NCBI GenBank assembly: GCA_031841125.1
Contig: JAJSSI010000056.1
Span: forward strand, 18,062-82,061
Direction of reading: 5' to 3'
From: Acanthococcus lagerstroemiae
Taxonomy: Eukaryota > Arthropoda > Insecta > Hemiptera > Eriococcidae
DNA: 64,000 bases
The notes under the pieces were generated by a model. It was not told the DNA's origin. It made no database searches and saw only the letters and a program-made list of their open reading frames with translations. Numbering within the stretch: the first letter of the stretch is position 1; each line of letters begins with the position of its first letter. The position numbers and the translations under genes were made by a program. Below, piece by piece: positions 22,522 through 37,300 of this stretch.

Positions 22522-23807
22522 TTCAACGCGTTGAATATGCCACACATCGCACGCCAATTGACGTTTTCCAAATCTCTATTTCTCTGGGGCGAACCAACAA
22601 TTTGCTAATAATTTTGGAATGGAGATAGCTAGAGCAGTGCGGTTTGAAATTTTGGATACAGGAGATAATTTTGAATAAGACGTACTTTTCAGTTTTGCTC
22701 AAGCAGCCTCCAATCAAAAGATTTTGGCCTTTTATCAGTTCGCCCCAGGAAATTCGCAACATTGAAAACGCATATTGGTGCGAATTGTATTGCAGATCCG
22801 ACGAGTTTAAGGCGTTTCTACATTTTTCAGAAATTCGCCAAATTACCAAGATGCACTCGAAAATGTGGTCAAAAAATCACTTTAGGTAAATTTTGGTAAC
22901 AGATTCGAGTTCGCTTCGAAAAATTGAGTAATCTGACCCAGCGCCGACGCCGAAGCTCTCCGAAAATTTTTTCGCCCAAAAAAACGCATGATGTATAGTA
23001 TGGAGAAATTTTCAAAATTTTCAAAAATAAAAAATTTTGATTTGAAGACTGTTTAATACTCAGTTTTTCACGCTGAGTCCGAATTTGTTGTTCAAATTCG
23101 GCGGGGACGCTCCGCTGTCGAGATACACTCGAAAACGTGGTCAAAATATTTTTCTGTCAGCGCCTTCAACGCGTTGAATATGCCACACATCGCACGCCAA
23201 TTGACGTTTTCCAAATCTCTATTTCTCTGGGGCGAACCAACAATTTGCTAATAATTTTGGAATGGAGATAGCTAGAGCAGTGCGGTTTGAAATTTTGGAT
23301 ACAGGAGATAATTTTGAATAAGACGTACTTTTCAGTTTTGCTCAAGCAGCCTCCAATCAAAAGATTTTGGCCTTTTATCAGTTCGCCCCAGGAAATTCGC
23401 AACATTGAAAACGCATATTGGTGCGAATTGTATTGCAGATCCGACGAGTTTAAGGCGTTTCTACATTTTTCAGAAATTCGCCAAATTACCAAGATGCACT
23501 CGAAAATGTGGTCAAAAAATCACTTTAGGTAAATTTTGGTAACAGATTCGAGTTCGCTTCGAAAAATTGAGTAATCTGACCCAGCGCCGACGCCGAAGCT
23601 CTCCGAAAATTTTTTCGCCCAAAAAAACGCATGATGTATAGTATGGAGAAATTTTCAAAATTTTCAAAAATAAAAAATTTTGATTTGAAGACTGTTTAAT
23701 ACTCAGTTTTTCACGCTGAGTCCGAATTTGTTGTTCAAATTCGGCGGGGACGCTCCGCTGTCGAGATACACTCGAAAACGTGGTCAAAATATTTTTCTGT
23801 CAGCGCC
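22522..23807 (+). repeat. Subarray m36-m37, two 643-bp copies
   Basis: Two standard 643-bp monomers. Confidence 0.95.
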
Positions 23808-24421
23808 TTCAACGCGTTGAATATGCCACACATCGCACGCCAATTGACGTTTTCCAAATCTCTATTTCTCTGGGGCGAACCAACAATTTGCTAATAATTT
23901 TGGAATGGAGATAGCTAGAGCAGTGCGGTTTGAAATTTTGGATACAGGAGATAATTTTGAATAAGACGTACTTTTCAGTTTTGCTCAAGCAGCCTCCAAT
24001 CAAAAGATTTTGGCCTTTTATCAGTTCGCCCCAGGAAATTCGCAACATTGAAAACGCATATTGGTGCGAATTGTATTGCAGATCCGACGAGTTTAAGGCG
24101 TTTCTACATTTTTCAGAAATTCGCCAAATTACCAAGATGCACTCGAAAATGTGGTCAAAAAATCACTTTAGGTAAATTTTGGTAACAGATTCGAGTTCGC
24201 TTCGAAAAATTGAGTAATCTGACCCAGCGCCGACGCCGAAGCTCTCCGAAAATTTTTTCGCCCAAAAAAACGCATGATGTATAGTATGGAGAAATTTTCA
24301 AAATTTTCAAAAATAAAAAATTTTGATTTGAAGACTGTTTAATACTCAGTTTTTCAGGCGGGGACGCTCCGCTGTCGAGATACACTCGAAAACGTGGTCA
24401 AAATATTTTTCTGTCAGCGCC
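23808..24421 (+). repeat. Deletion monomer m38, 614 bp
   Basis: Clean 29-bp deletion, junction near 24356. Confidence 0.95.
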
Positions 24422-25698
24422 TTCAACGCGTTGAATATGCCACACATCGCACGCCAATTGACGTTTTCCAAATCTCTATTTCTCTGGGGCGAACCAACAA
24501 TTTGCTAATAATTTTGGAATGGAGATAGCTAGAGCAGTGCGGTTTGAAATTTTGGATACAGGAGATAATTTTGAATAAGACGTACTTTTCAGTTTTGCTC
24601 AAGCAGCCTCCAATCAAAAGATTTTGGCCTTTTATCAGTTCGCCCCAGGAAATTCGCAACATTGAAAACGCATATTGGTGCGAATTGTATTGCAGATCCG
24701 ACGAGTTTAAGGCGTTTCTACATTTTTCAGAAATTCGCCAAATTACCAAGATGCACTCGAAAATGTGGTCAAAAAATCACTTTAGGTAAATTTTGGTAAC
24801 AGATTCGAGTTCGCTTCGAAAAATTGAGTAATCTGACCCAGCGCCGACGCCGAAGCTCTCCGAAAATTTTTTCGCCCAAAAAAACGCATGATGTATAGTA
24901 TGGAGAAATTTTCAAAAATAAAAAATTTTGATTTGAAGACTGTTTAATACTCAGTTTTTCACGCTGAGTCCGAATTTGTTGTTCAAATTCGGCGGGGACG
25001 CTCCGCTGTCGAGATACACTCGAAAACGTGGTCAAAATATTTTTCTGTCAGCGCCTTCAACGCGTTGAATATGCCACACATCGCACGCCAATTGACGTTT
25101 TCCAAATCTCTATTTCTCTGGGGCGAACCAACAATTTGCTAATAATTTTGGAATGGAGATAGCTAGAGCAGTGCGGTTTGAAATTTTGGATACAGGAGAT
25201 AATTTTGAATAAGACGTACTTTTCAGTTTTGCTCAAGCAGCCTCCAATCAAAAGATTTTGGCCTTTTATCAGTTCGCCCCAGGAAATTCGCAACATTGAA
25301 AACGCATATTGGTGCGAATTGTATTGCAGATCCGACGAGTTTAAGGCGTTTCTACATTTTTCAGAAATTCGCCAAATTACCAAGATGCACTCGAAAATGT
25401 GGTCAAAAAATCACTTTAGGTAAATTTTGGTAACAGATTCGAGTTCGCTTCGAAAAATTGAGTAATCTGACCCAGCGCCGACGCCGAAGCTCTCCGAAAA
25501 TTTTTTCGCCCAAAAAAACGCATGATGTATAGTATGGAGAAATTTTCAAAATTTTCAAAAATAAAAAATTTTGATTTGAAGACTGTTTAATACTCAGTTT
25601 TTCACGCTGAGTCCGAATTTGTTGTTCAAATTCGGCGGGGACGCTCCGCTGTCGAGATACACTCGAAAACGTGGTCAAAATATTTTTCTGTCAGCGCC
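24422..25698 (+). repeat. Subarray m39-m40 (634, 643 bp)
   Basis: Two full-length monomers between two 614-bp copies. Confidence 0.95.
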
Positions 25699-26312
25699 TT
25701 CAACGCGTTGAATATGCCACACATCGCACGCCAATTGACGTTTTCCAAATCTCTATTTCTCTGGGGCGAACCAACAATTTGCTAATAATTTTGGAATGGA
25801 GATAGCTAGAGCAGTGCGGTTTGAAATTTTGGATACAGGAGATAATTTTGAATAAGACGTACTTTTCAGTTTTGCTCAAGCAGCCTCCAATCAAAAGATT
25901 TTGGCCTTTTATCAGTTCGCCCCAGGAAATTCGCAACATTGAAAACGCATATTGGTGCGAATTGTATTGCAGATCCGACGAGTTTAAGGCGTTTCTACAT
26001 TTTTCAGAAATTCGCCAAATTACCAAGATGCACTCGAAAATGTGGTCAAAAAATCACTTTAGGTAAATTTTGGTAACAGATTCGAGTTCGCTTCGAAAAA
26101 TTGAGTAATCTGACCCAGCGCCGACGCCGAAGCTCTCCGAAAATTTTTTCGCCCAAAAAAACGCATGATGTATAGTATGGAGAAATTTTCAAAATTTTCA
26201 AAAATAAAAAATTTTGATTTGAAGACTGTTTAATACTCAGTTTTTCAGGCGGGGACGCTCCGCTGTCGAGATACACTCGAAAACGTGGTCAAAATATTTT
26301 TCTGTCAGCGCC
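25699..26312 (+). repeat. Deletion monomer m41, 614 bp
   Basis: Clean 29-bp deletion, junction near 26247. Confidence 0.95.
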
Positions 26313-28848
26313 TTCAACGCGTTGAATATGCCACACATCGCACGCCAATTGACGTTTTCCAAATCTCTATTTCTCTGGGGCGAACCAACAATTTGCTAAT
26401 AATTTTGGAATGGAGATAGCTAGAGCAGTGCGGTTTGAAATTTTGGATACAGGAGATAATTTTGAATAAGACGTACTTTTCAGTTTTGCTCAAGCAGCCT
26501 CCAATCAAAAGATTTTGGCCTTTTATCAGTTCGCCCCAGGAAATTCGCAACATTGAAAACGCATATTGGTGCGAATTGTATTGCAGATCCGACGAGTTTA
26601 AGGCGTTTCTACATTTTTCAGAAATTCGCCAAATTACCAAGATGCACTCGAAAATGTGGTCAAAAAATCACTTTAGGTAAATTTTGGTAACAGATTCGAG
26701 TTCGCTTCGAAAAATTGAGTAATCTGACCCAGCGCCGACGCCGAAGCTCTCCGAAAATTTTTTCGCCCAAAAAAACGCATGATGTATAGTATGGAGAAAT
26801 TTTCAAAAATAAAAAATTTTGATTTGAAGACTGTTTAATACTCAGTTTTTCACGCTGAGTCCGAATTTGTTGTTCAAATTCGGCGGGGACGCTCCGCTGT
26901 CGAGATACACTCGAAAACGTGGTCAAAATATTTTTCTGTCAGCGCCTTCAACGCGTTGAATATGCCACACATCGCACGCCAATTGACGTTTTCCAAATCT
27001 CTATTTCTCTGGGGCGAACCAACAATTTGCTAATAATTTTGGAATGGAGATAGCTAGAGCAGTGCGGTTTGAAATTTTGGATACAGGAGATAATTTTGAA
27101 TAAGACGTACTTTTCAGTTTTGCTCAAGCAGCCTCCAATCAAAAGATTTTGGCCTTTTATCAGTTCGCCCCAGGAAATTCGCAACATTGAAAACGCATAT
27201 TGGTGCGAATTGTATTGCAGATCCGACGAGTTTAAGGCGTTTCTACATTTTTCAGAAATTCGCCAAATTACCAAGATGCACTCGAAAATGTGGTCAAAAA
27301 ATCACTTTAGGTAAATTTTGGTAACAGATTCGAGTTCGCTTCGAAAAATTGAGTAATCTGACCCAGCGCCGACGCCGAAGCTCTCCGAAAATTTTTTCGC
27401 CCAAAAAAACGCATGATGTATAGTATGGAGAAATTTTCAAAAATAAAAAATTTTGATTTGAAGACTGTTTAATACTCAGTTTTTCACGCTGAGTCCGAAT
27501 TTGTTGTTCAAATTCGGCGGGGACGCTCCGCTGTCGAGATACACTCGAAAACGTGGTCAAAATATTTTTCTGTCAGCGCCTTCAACGCGTTGAATATGCC
27601 ACACATCGCACGCCAATTGACGTTTTCCAAATCTCTATTTCTCTGGGGCGAACCAACAATTTGCTAATAATTTTGGAATGGAGATAGCTAGAGCAGTGCG
27701 GTTTGAAATTTTGGATACAGGAGATAATTTTGAATAAGACGTACTTTTCAGTTTTGCTCAAGCAGCCTCCAATCAAAAGATTTTGGCCTTTTATCAGTTC
27801 GCCCCAGGAAATTCGCAACATTGAAAACGCATATTGGTGCGAATTGTATTGCAGATCCGACGAGTTTAAGGCGTTTCTACATTTTTCAGAAATTCGCCAA
27901 ATTACCAAGATGCACTCGAAAATGTGGTCAAAAAATCACTTTAGGTAAATTTTGGTAACAGATTCGAGTTCGCTTCGAAAAATTGAGTAATCTGACCCAG
28001 CGCCGACGCCGAAGCTCTCCGAAAATTTTTTCGCCCAAAAAAACGCATGATGTATAGTATGGAGAAATTTTCAAAAATAAAAAATTTTGATTTGAAGACT
28101 GTTTAATACTCAGTTTTTCACGCTGAGTCCGAATTTGTTGTTCAAATTCGGCGGGGACGCTCCGCTGTCGAGATACACTCGAAAACGTGGTCAAAATATT
28201 TTTCTGTCAGCGCCTTCAACGCGTTGAATATGCCACACATCGCACGCCAATTGACGTTTTCCAAATCTCTATTTCTCTGGGGCGAACCAACAATTTGCTA
28301 ATAATTTTGGAATGGAGATAGCTAGAGCAGTGCGGTTTGAAATTTTGGATACAGGAGATAATTTTGAATAAGACGTACTTTTCAGTTTTGCTCAAGCAGC
28401 CTCCAATCAAAAGATTTTGGCCTTTTATCAGTTCGCCCCAGGAAATTCGCAACATTGAAAACGCATATTGGTGCGAATTGTATTGCAGATCCGACGAGTT
28501 TAAGGCGTTTCTACATTTTTCAGAAATTCGCCAAATTACCAAGATGCACTCGAAAATGTGGTCAAAAAATCACTTTAGGTAAATTTTGGTAACAGATTCG
28601 AGTTCGCTTCGAAAAATTGAGTAATCTGACCCAGCGCCGACGCCGAAGCTCTCCGAAAATTTTTTCGCCCAAAAAAACGCATGATGTATAGTATGGAGAA
28701 ATTTTCAAAAATAAAAAATTTTGATTTGAAGACTGTTTAATACTCAGTTTTTCACGCTGAGTCCGAATTTGTTGTTCAAATTCGGCGGGGACGCTCCGCT
28801 GTCGAGATACACTCGAAAACGTGGTCAAAATATTTTTCTGTCAGCGCC
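26313..28848 (+). repeat. Subarray m42-m45, four 634-bp copies
   Basis: First uniform run of 634-bp monomers, with the period exactly constant over 2,536 bp. Confidence 0.95.
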
Positions 28849-31304
28849 TTCAACGCGTTGAATATGCCACACATCGCACGCCAATTGACGTTTTCCAAAT
28901 CTCTATTTCTCTGGGGCGAACCAACAATTTGCTAATAATTTTGGAATGGAGATAGCTAGAGCAGTGCGGTTTGAAATTTTGGATACAGGAGATAATTTTG
29001 AATAAGACGTACTTTTCAGTTTTGCTCAAGCAGCCTCCAATCAAAAGATTTTGGCCTTTTATCAGTTCGCCCCAGGAAATTCGCAACATTGAAAACGCAT
29101 ATTGGTGCGAATTGTATTGCAGATCCGACGAGTTTAAGGCGTTTCTACATTTTTCAGAAATTCGCCAAATTACCAAGATGCACTCGAAAATGTGGTCAAA
29201 AAATCACTTTAGGTAAATTTTGGTAACAGATTCGAGTTCGCTTCGAAAAATTGAGTAATCTGACCCAGCGCCGACGCCGAAGCTCTCCGAAAATTTTTTC
29301 GCCCAAAAAAACGCATGATGTATAGTATGGAGAAATTTTCAAAATTTTCAAAAATAAAAAATTTTGATTTGAAGACTGTTTAATACTCAGTTTTTCAGGC
29401 GGGGACGCTCCGCTGTCGAGATACACTCGAAAACGTGGTCAAAATATTTTTCTGTCAGCGCCTTCAACGCGTTGAATATGCCACACATCGCACGCCAATT
29501 GACGTTTTCCAAATCTCTATTTCTCTGGGGCGAACCAACAATTTGCTAATAATTTTGGAATGGAGATAGCTAGAGCAGTGCGGTTTGAAATTTTGGATAC
29601 AGGAGATAATTTTGAATAAGACGTACTTTTCAGTTTTGCTCAAGCAGCCTCCAATCAAAAGATTTTGGCCTTTTATCAGTTCGCCCCAGGAAATTCGCAA
29701 CATTGAAAACGCATATTGGTGCGAATTGTATTGCAGATCCGACGAGTTTAAGGCGTTTCTACATTTTTCAGAAATTCGCCAAATTACCAAGATGCACTCG
29801 AAAATGTGGTCAAAAAATCACTTTAGGTAAATTTTGGTAACAGATTCGAGTTCGCTTCGAAAAATTGAGTAATCTGACCCAGCGCCGACGCCGAAGCTCT
29901 CCGAAAATTTTTTCGCCCAAAAAAACGCATGATGTATAGTATGGAGAAATTTTCAAAATTTTCAAAAATAAAAAATTTTGATTTGAAGACTGTTTAATAC
30001 TCAGTTTTTCAGGCGGGGACGCTCCGCTGTCGAGATACACTCGAAAACGTGGTCAAAATATTTTTCTGTCAGCGCCTTCAACGCGTTGAATATGCCACAC
30101 ATCGCACGCCAATTGACGTTTTCCAAATCTCTATTTCTCTGGGGCGAACCAACAATTTGCTAATAATTTTGGAATGGAGATAGCTAGAGCAGTGCGGTTT
30201 GAAATTTTGGATACAGGAGATAATTTTGAATAAGACGTACTTTTCAGTTTTGCTCAAGCAGCCTCCAATCAAAAGATTTTGGCCTTTTATCAGTTCGCCC
30301 CAGGAAATTCGCAACATTGAAAACGCATATTGGTGCGAATTGTATTGCAGATCCGACGAGTTTAAGGCGTTTCTACATTTTTCAGAAATTCGCCAAATTA
30401 CCAAGATGCACTCGAAAATGTGGTCAAAAAATCACTTTAGGTAAATTTTGGTAACAGATTCGAGTTCGCTTCGAAAAATTGAGTAATCTGACCCAGCGCC
30501 GACGCCGAAGCTCTCCGAAAATTTTTTCGCCCAAAAAAACGCATGATGTATAGTATGGAGAAATTTTCAAAATTTTCAAAAATAAAAAATTTTGATTTGA
30601 AGACTGTTTAATACTCAGTTTTTCAGGCGGGGACGCTCCGCTGTCGAGATACACTCGAAAACGTGGTCAAAATATTTTTCTGTCAGCGCCTTCAACGCGT
30701 TGAATATGCCACACATCGCACGCCAATTGACGTTTTCCAAATCTCTATTTCTCTGGGGCGAACCAACAATTTGCTAATAATTTTGGAATGGAGATAGCTA
30801 GAGCAGTGCGGTTTGAAATTTTGGATACAGGAGATAATTTTGAATAAGACGTACTTTTCAGTTTTGCTCAAGCAGCCTCCAATCAAAAGATTTTGGCCTT
30901 TTATCAGTTCGCCCCAGGAAATTCGCAACATTGAAAACGCATATTGGTGCGAATTGTATTGCAGATCCGACGAGTTTAAGGCGTTTCTACATTTTTCAGA
31001 AATTCGCCAAATTACCAAGATGCACTCGAAAATGTGGTCAAAAAATCACTTTAGGTAAATTTTGGTAACAGATTCGAGTTCGCTTCGAAAAATTGAGTAA
31101 TCTGACCCAGCGCCGACGCCGAAGCTCTCCGAAAATTTTTTCGCCCAAAAAAACGCATGATGTATAGTATGGAGAAATTTTCAAAATTTTCAAAAATAAA
31201 AAATTTTGATTTGAAGACTGTTTAATACTCAGTTTTTCAGGCGGGGACGCTCCGCTGTCGAGATACACTCGAAAACGTGGTCAAAATATTTTTCTGTCAG
31301 CGCC
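28849..31304 (+). repeat. Subarray m46-m49, four consecutive 614-bp deletion copies
   Basis: Four 614-bp monomers in a row, all with the same clean junction (near 29397, 30011, 30625 and 31239). Outside this block the deletion occurs singly or in a run of three, so this looks like local amplification or spreading of one deleted copy. Confidence 0.95.
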
Positions 31305-34300
31305 TTCAACGCGTTGAATATGCCACACATCGCACGCCAATTGACGTTTTCCAAATCTCTATTTCTCTGGGGCGAACCAACAATTTGCTAATAATTTTGG
31401 AATGGAGATAGCTAGAGCAGTGCGGTTTGAAATTTTGGATACAGGAGATAATTTTGAATAAGACGTACTTTTCAGTTTTGCTCAAGCAGCCTCCAATCAA
31501 AAGATTTTGGCCTTTTATCAGTTCGCCCCAGGAAATTCGCAACATTGAAAACGCATATTGGTGCGAATTGTATTGCAGATCCGACGAGTTTAAGGCGTTT
31601 CTACATTTTTCAGAAATTCGCCAAATTACCAAGATGCACTCGAAAATGTGGTCAAAAAATCACTTTAGGTAAATTTTGGTAACAGATTCGAGTTCGCTTC
31701 GAAAAATTGAGTAATCTGACCCAGCGCCGACGCCGAAGCTCTCCGAAAATTTTTTCGCCCAAAAAAACGCATGATGTATAGTATGGAGAAATTTTCAAAA
31801 ATAAAAAATTTTGATTTGAAGACTGTTTAATACTCAGTTTTTCACGCTGAGTCCGAATTTGTTGTTCAAATTCGGCGGGGACGCTCCGCTGTCGAGATAC
31901 ACTCGAAAACGTGGTCAAAATATTTTTCTGTCAGCGCCTTCAACGCGTTGAATATGCCACACATCGCACGCCAATTGACGTTTTCCAAATCTCTATTTCT
32001 CTGGGGCGAACCAACAATTTGCTAATAATTTTGGAATGGAGATAGCTAGAGCAGTGCGGTTTGAAATTTTGGATACAGGAGATAATTTTGAATAAGACGT
32101 ACTTTTCAGTTTTGCTCAAGCAGCCTCCAATCAAAAGATTTTGGCCTTTTATCAGTTCGCCCCAGGAAATTCGCAACATTGAAAACGCATATTGGTGCGA
32201 ATTGTATTGCAGATCCGACGAGTTTAAGGCGTTTCTACATTTTTCAGAAATTCGCCAAATTACCAAGATGCACTCGAAAATGTGGTCAAAAAATCACTTT
32301 AGGTAAATTTTGGTAACAGATTCGAGTTCGCTTCGAAAAATTGAGTAATCTGACCCAGCGCCGACGCCGAAGCTCTCCGAAAATTTTTTCGCCCAAAAAA
32401 ACGCATGATGTATAGTATGGAGAAATTTTCAAAAATAAAAAATTTTGATTTGAAGACTGTTTAATACTCAGTTTTTCACGCTGAGTCCGAATTTGTTGTT
32501 CAAATTCGGCGGGGACGCTCCGCTGTCGAGATACACTCGAAAACGTGGTCAAAATATTTTTCTGTCAGCGCCTTCAACGCGTTGAATATGCCACACATCG
32601 CACGCCAATTGACGTTTTCCAAATCTCTATTTCTCTGGGGCGAACCAACAATTTGCTAATAATTTTGGAATGGAGATAGCTAGAGCAGTGCGGTTTGAAA
32701 TTTTGGATACAGGAGATAATTTTGAATAAGACGTACTTTTCAGTTTTGCTCAAGCAGCCTCCAATCAAAAGATTTTGGCCTTTTATCAGTTCGCCCCAGG
32801 AAATTCGCAACATTGAAAACGCATATTGGTGCGAATTGTATTGCAGATCCGACGAGTTTAAGGCGTTTCTACATTTTTCAGAAATTCGCCAAATTACCAA
32901 GATGCACTCGAAAATGTGGTCAAAAAATCACTTTAGGTAAATTTTGGTAACAGATTCGAGTTCGCTTCGAAAAATTGAGTAATCTGACCCAGCGCCGACG
33001 CCGAAGCTCTCCGAAAATTTTTTCGCCCAAAAAAACGCATGATGTATAGTATGGAGAAATTTTCAAAAATAAAAAATTTTGATTTGAAGACTGTTTAATA
33101 CTCAGTTTTTCACGCTGAGTCCGAATTTGTTGTTCAAATTCGGCGGGGACGCTCCGCTGTCGAGATACACTCGAAAACGTGGTCAAAATATTTTTCTGTC
33201 AGCGCCTTCAACGCGTTGAATATGCCACACATCGCACGCCAATTGACGTTTTCCAAATCTCTATTTCTCTGGGGCGAACCAACAATTTGCTAATAATTTT
33301 GGAATGGAGATAGCTAGAGCAGTGCGGTTTGAAATTTTGGATACAGGAGATAATTTTGAATAAGACGTACTTTTCAGTTTTGCTCAAGCAGCCTCCAATC
33401 AAAAGATTTTGGCCTTTTATCAGTTCGCCCCAGGAAATTCGCAACATTGAAAACGCATATTGGTGCGAATTGTATTGCAGATCCGACGAGTTTAAGGCGT
33501 TTCTACATTTTTCAGAAATTCGCCAAATTACCAAGATGCACTCGAAAATGTGGTCAAAAAATCACTTTAGGTAAATTTTGGTAACAGATTCGAGTTCGCT
33601 TCGAAAAATTGAGTAATCTGACCCAGCGCCGACGCCGAAGCTCTCCGAAAATTTTTTCGCCCAAAAAAACGCATGATGTATAGTATGGAGAAATTTTCAA
33701 AAATAAAAAATTTTGATTTGAAGACTGTTTAATACTCAGTTTTTCACGCTGAGTCCGAATTTGTTGTTCAAATTCGGCGGGGACGCTCCGCTGTCGAGAT
33801 ACACTCGAAAACGTGGTCAAAATATTTTTCTGTCAGCGCCTTCAACGCGTTGAATATGCCACACATCGCACGCCAATTGACGTTTTCCAAATCTCTATTT
33901 CTCTGGGGCGAACCAACAATTTGCTAATAATTTTGGAATGGAGATAGCTAGAGCAGTGCGGTTTGAAATTTTGGATACAGGAGATAATTTTGAATAAGAC
34001 GTACTTTTCAGTTTTGCTCAAGCAGCCTCCAATCAAAAGATTTTGGCCTTTTATCAGTTCGCCCCAGGAAATTCGCAACATTGAAAACGCATATTGGTGC
34101 GAATTGTATTGCAGATCCGACGAGTTTAAGGCGTTTCTACATTTTTCAGAAATTCGCCAAATTACCAAGATGCACTCGAAAATGTGGTCAAAAAATCACT
34201 TTAGGTAAATTTTGGTAACAGATTCGAGTTCGCTTCGAAAAATTGAGTAATCTGACCCAGCGCCGACGCCGAAGCTCTCCGAAAATTTTTTCGCCCAAAA

Positions 34301-37300
34301 AAACGCATGATGTATAGTATGGAGAAATTTTCAAAAATAAAAAATTTTGATTTGAAGACTGTTTAATACTCAGTTTTTCACGCTGAGTCCGAATTTGTTG
34401 TTCAAATTCGGCGGGGACGCTCCGCTGTCGAGATACACTCGAAAACGTGGTCAAAATATTTTTCTGTCAGCGCCTTCAACGCGTTGAATATGCCACACAT
34501 CGCACGCCAATTGACGTTTTCCAAATCTCTATTTCTCTGGGGCGAACCAACAATTTGCTAATAATTTTGGAATGGAGATAGCTAGAGCAGTGCGGTTTGA
34601 AATTTTGGATACAGGAGATAATTTTGAATAAGACGTACTTTTCAGTTTTGCTCAAGCAGCCTCCAATCAAAAGATTTTGGCCTTTTATCAGTTCGCCCCA
34701 GGAAATTCGCAACATTGAAAACGCATATTGGTGCGAATTGTATTGCAGATCCGACGAGTTTAAGGCGTTTCTACATTTTTCAGAAATTCGCCAAATTACC
34801 AAGATGCACTCGAAAATGTGGTCAAAAAATCACTTTAGGTAAATTTTGGTAACAGATTCGAGTTCGCTTCGAAAAATTGAGTAATCTGACCCAGCGCCGA
34901 CGCCGAAGCTCTCCGAAAATTTTTTCGCCCAAAAAAACGCATGATGTATAGTATGGAGAAATTTTCAAAAATAAAAAATTTTGATTTGAAGACTGTTTAA
35001 TACTCAGTTTTTCACGCTGAGTCCGAATTTGTTGTTCAAATTCGGCGGGGACGCTCCGCTGTCGAGATACACTCGAAAACGTGGTCAAAATATTTTTCTG
35101 TCAGCGCCTTCAACGCGTTGAATATGCCACACATCGCACGCCAATTGACGTTTTCCAAATCTCTATTTCTCTGGGGCGAACCAACAATTTGCTAATAATT
35201 TTGGAATGGAGATAGCTAGAGCAGTGCGGTTTGAAATTTTGGATACAGGAGATAATTTTGAATAAGACGTACTTTTCAGTTTTGCTCAAGCAGCCTCCAA
35301 TCAAAAGATTTTGGCCTTTTATCAGTTCGCCCCAGGAAATTCGCAACATTGAAAACGCATATTGGTGCGAATTGTATTGCAGATCCGACGAGTTTAAGGC
35401 GTTTCTACATTTTTCAGAAATTCGCCAAATTACCAAGATGCACTCGAAAATGTGGTCAAAAAATCACTTTAGGTAAATTTTGGTAACAGATTCGAGTTCG
35501 CTTCGAAAAATTGAGTAATCTGACCCAGCGCCGACGCCGAAGCTCTCCGAAAATTTTTTCGCCCAAAAAAACGCATGATGTATAGTATGGAGAAATTTTC
35601 AAAAATAAAAAATTTTGATTTGAAGACTGTTTAATACTCAGTTTTTCACGCTGAGTCCGAATTTGTTGTTCAAATTCGGCGGGGACGCTCCGCTGTCGAG
35701 ATACACTCGAAAACGTGGTCAAAATATTTTTCTGTCAGCGCCTTCAACGCGTTGAATATGCCACACATCGCACGCCAATTGACGTTTTCCAAATCTCTAT
35801 TTCTCTGGGGCGAACCAACAATTTGCTAATAATTTTGGAATGGAGATAGCTAGAGCAGTGCGGTTTGAAATTTTGGATACAGGAGATAATTTTGAATAAG
35901 ACGTACTTTTCAGTTTTGCTCAAGCAGCCTCCAATCAAAAGATTTTGGCCTTTTATCAGTTCGCCCCAGGAAATTCGCAACATTGAAAACGCATATTGGT
36001 GCGAATTGTATTGCAGATCCGACGAGTTTAAGGCGTTTCTACATTTTTCAGAAATTCGCCAAATTACCAAGATGCACTCGAAAATGTGGTCAAAAAATCA
36101 CTTTAGGTAAATTTTGGTAACAGATTCGAGTTCGCTTCGAAAAATTGAGTAATCTGACCCAGCGCCGACGCCGAAGCTCTCCGAAAATTTTTTCGCCCAA
36201 AAAAACGCATGATGTATAGTATGGAGAAATTTTCAAAAATAAAAAATTTTGATTTGAAGACTGTTTAATACTCAGTTTTTCACGCTGAGTCCGAATTTGT
36301 TGTTCAAATTCGGCGGGGACGCTCCGCTGTCGAGATACACTCGAAAACGTGGTCAAAATATTTTTCTGTCAGCGCCTTCAACGCGTTGAATATGCCACAC
36401 ATCGCACGCCAATTGACGTTTTCCAAATCTCTATTTCTCTGGGGCGAACCAACAATTTGCTAATAATTTTGGAATGGAGATAGCTAGAGCAGTGCGGTTT
36501 GAAATTTTGGATACAGGAGATAATTTTGAATAAGACGTACTTTTCAGTTTTGCTCAAGCAGCCTCCAATCAAAAGATTTTGGCCTTTTATCAGTTCGCCC
36601 CAGGAAATTCGCAACATTGAAAACGCATATTGGTGCGAATTGTATTGCAGATCCGACGAGTTTAAGGCGTTTCTACATTTTTCAGAAATTCGCCAAATTA
36701 CCAAGATGCACTCGAAAATGTGGTCAAAAAATCACTTTAGGTAAATTTTGGTAACAGATTCGAGTTCGCTTCGAAAAATTGAGTAATCTGACCCAGCGCC
36801 GACGCCGAAGCTCTCCGAAAATTTTTTCGCCCAAAAAAACGCATGATGTATAGTATGGAGAAATTTTCAAAAATAAAAAATTTTGATTTGAAGACTGTTT
36901 AATACTCAGTTTTTCACGCTGAGTCCGAATTTGTTGTTCAAATTCGGCGGGGACGCTCCGCTGTCGAGATACACTCGAAAACGTGGTCAAAATATTTTTC
37001 TGTCAGCGCCTTCAACGCGTTGAATATGCCACACATCGCACGCCAATTGACGTTTTCCAAATCTCTATTTCTCTGGGGCGAACCAACAATTTGCTAATAA
37101 TTTTGGAATGGAGATAGCTAGAGCAGTGCGGTTTGAAATTTTGGATACAGGAGATAATTTTGAATAAGACGTACTTTTCAGTTTTGCTCAAGCAGCCTCC
37201 AATCAAAAGATTTTGGCCTTTTATCAGTTCGCCCCAGGAAATTCGCAACATTGAAAACGCATATTGGTGCGAATTGTATTGCAGATCCGACGAGTTTAAG

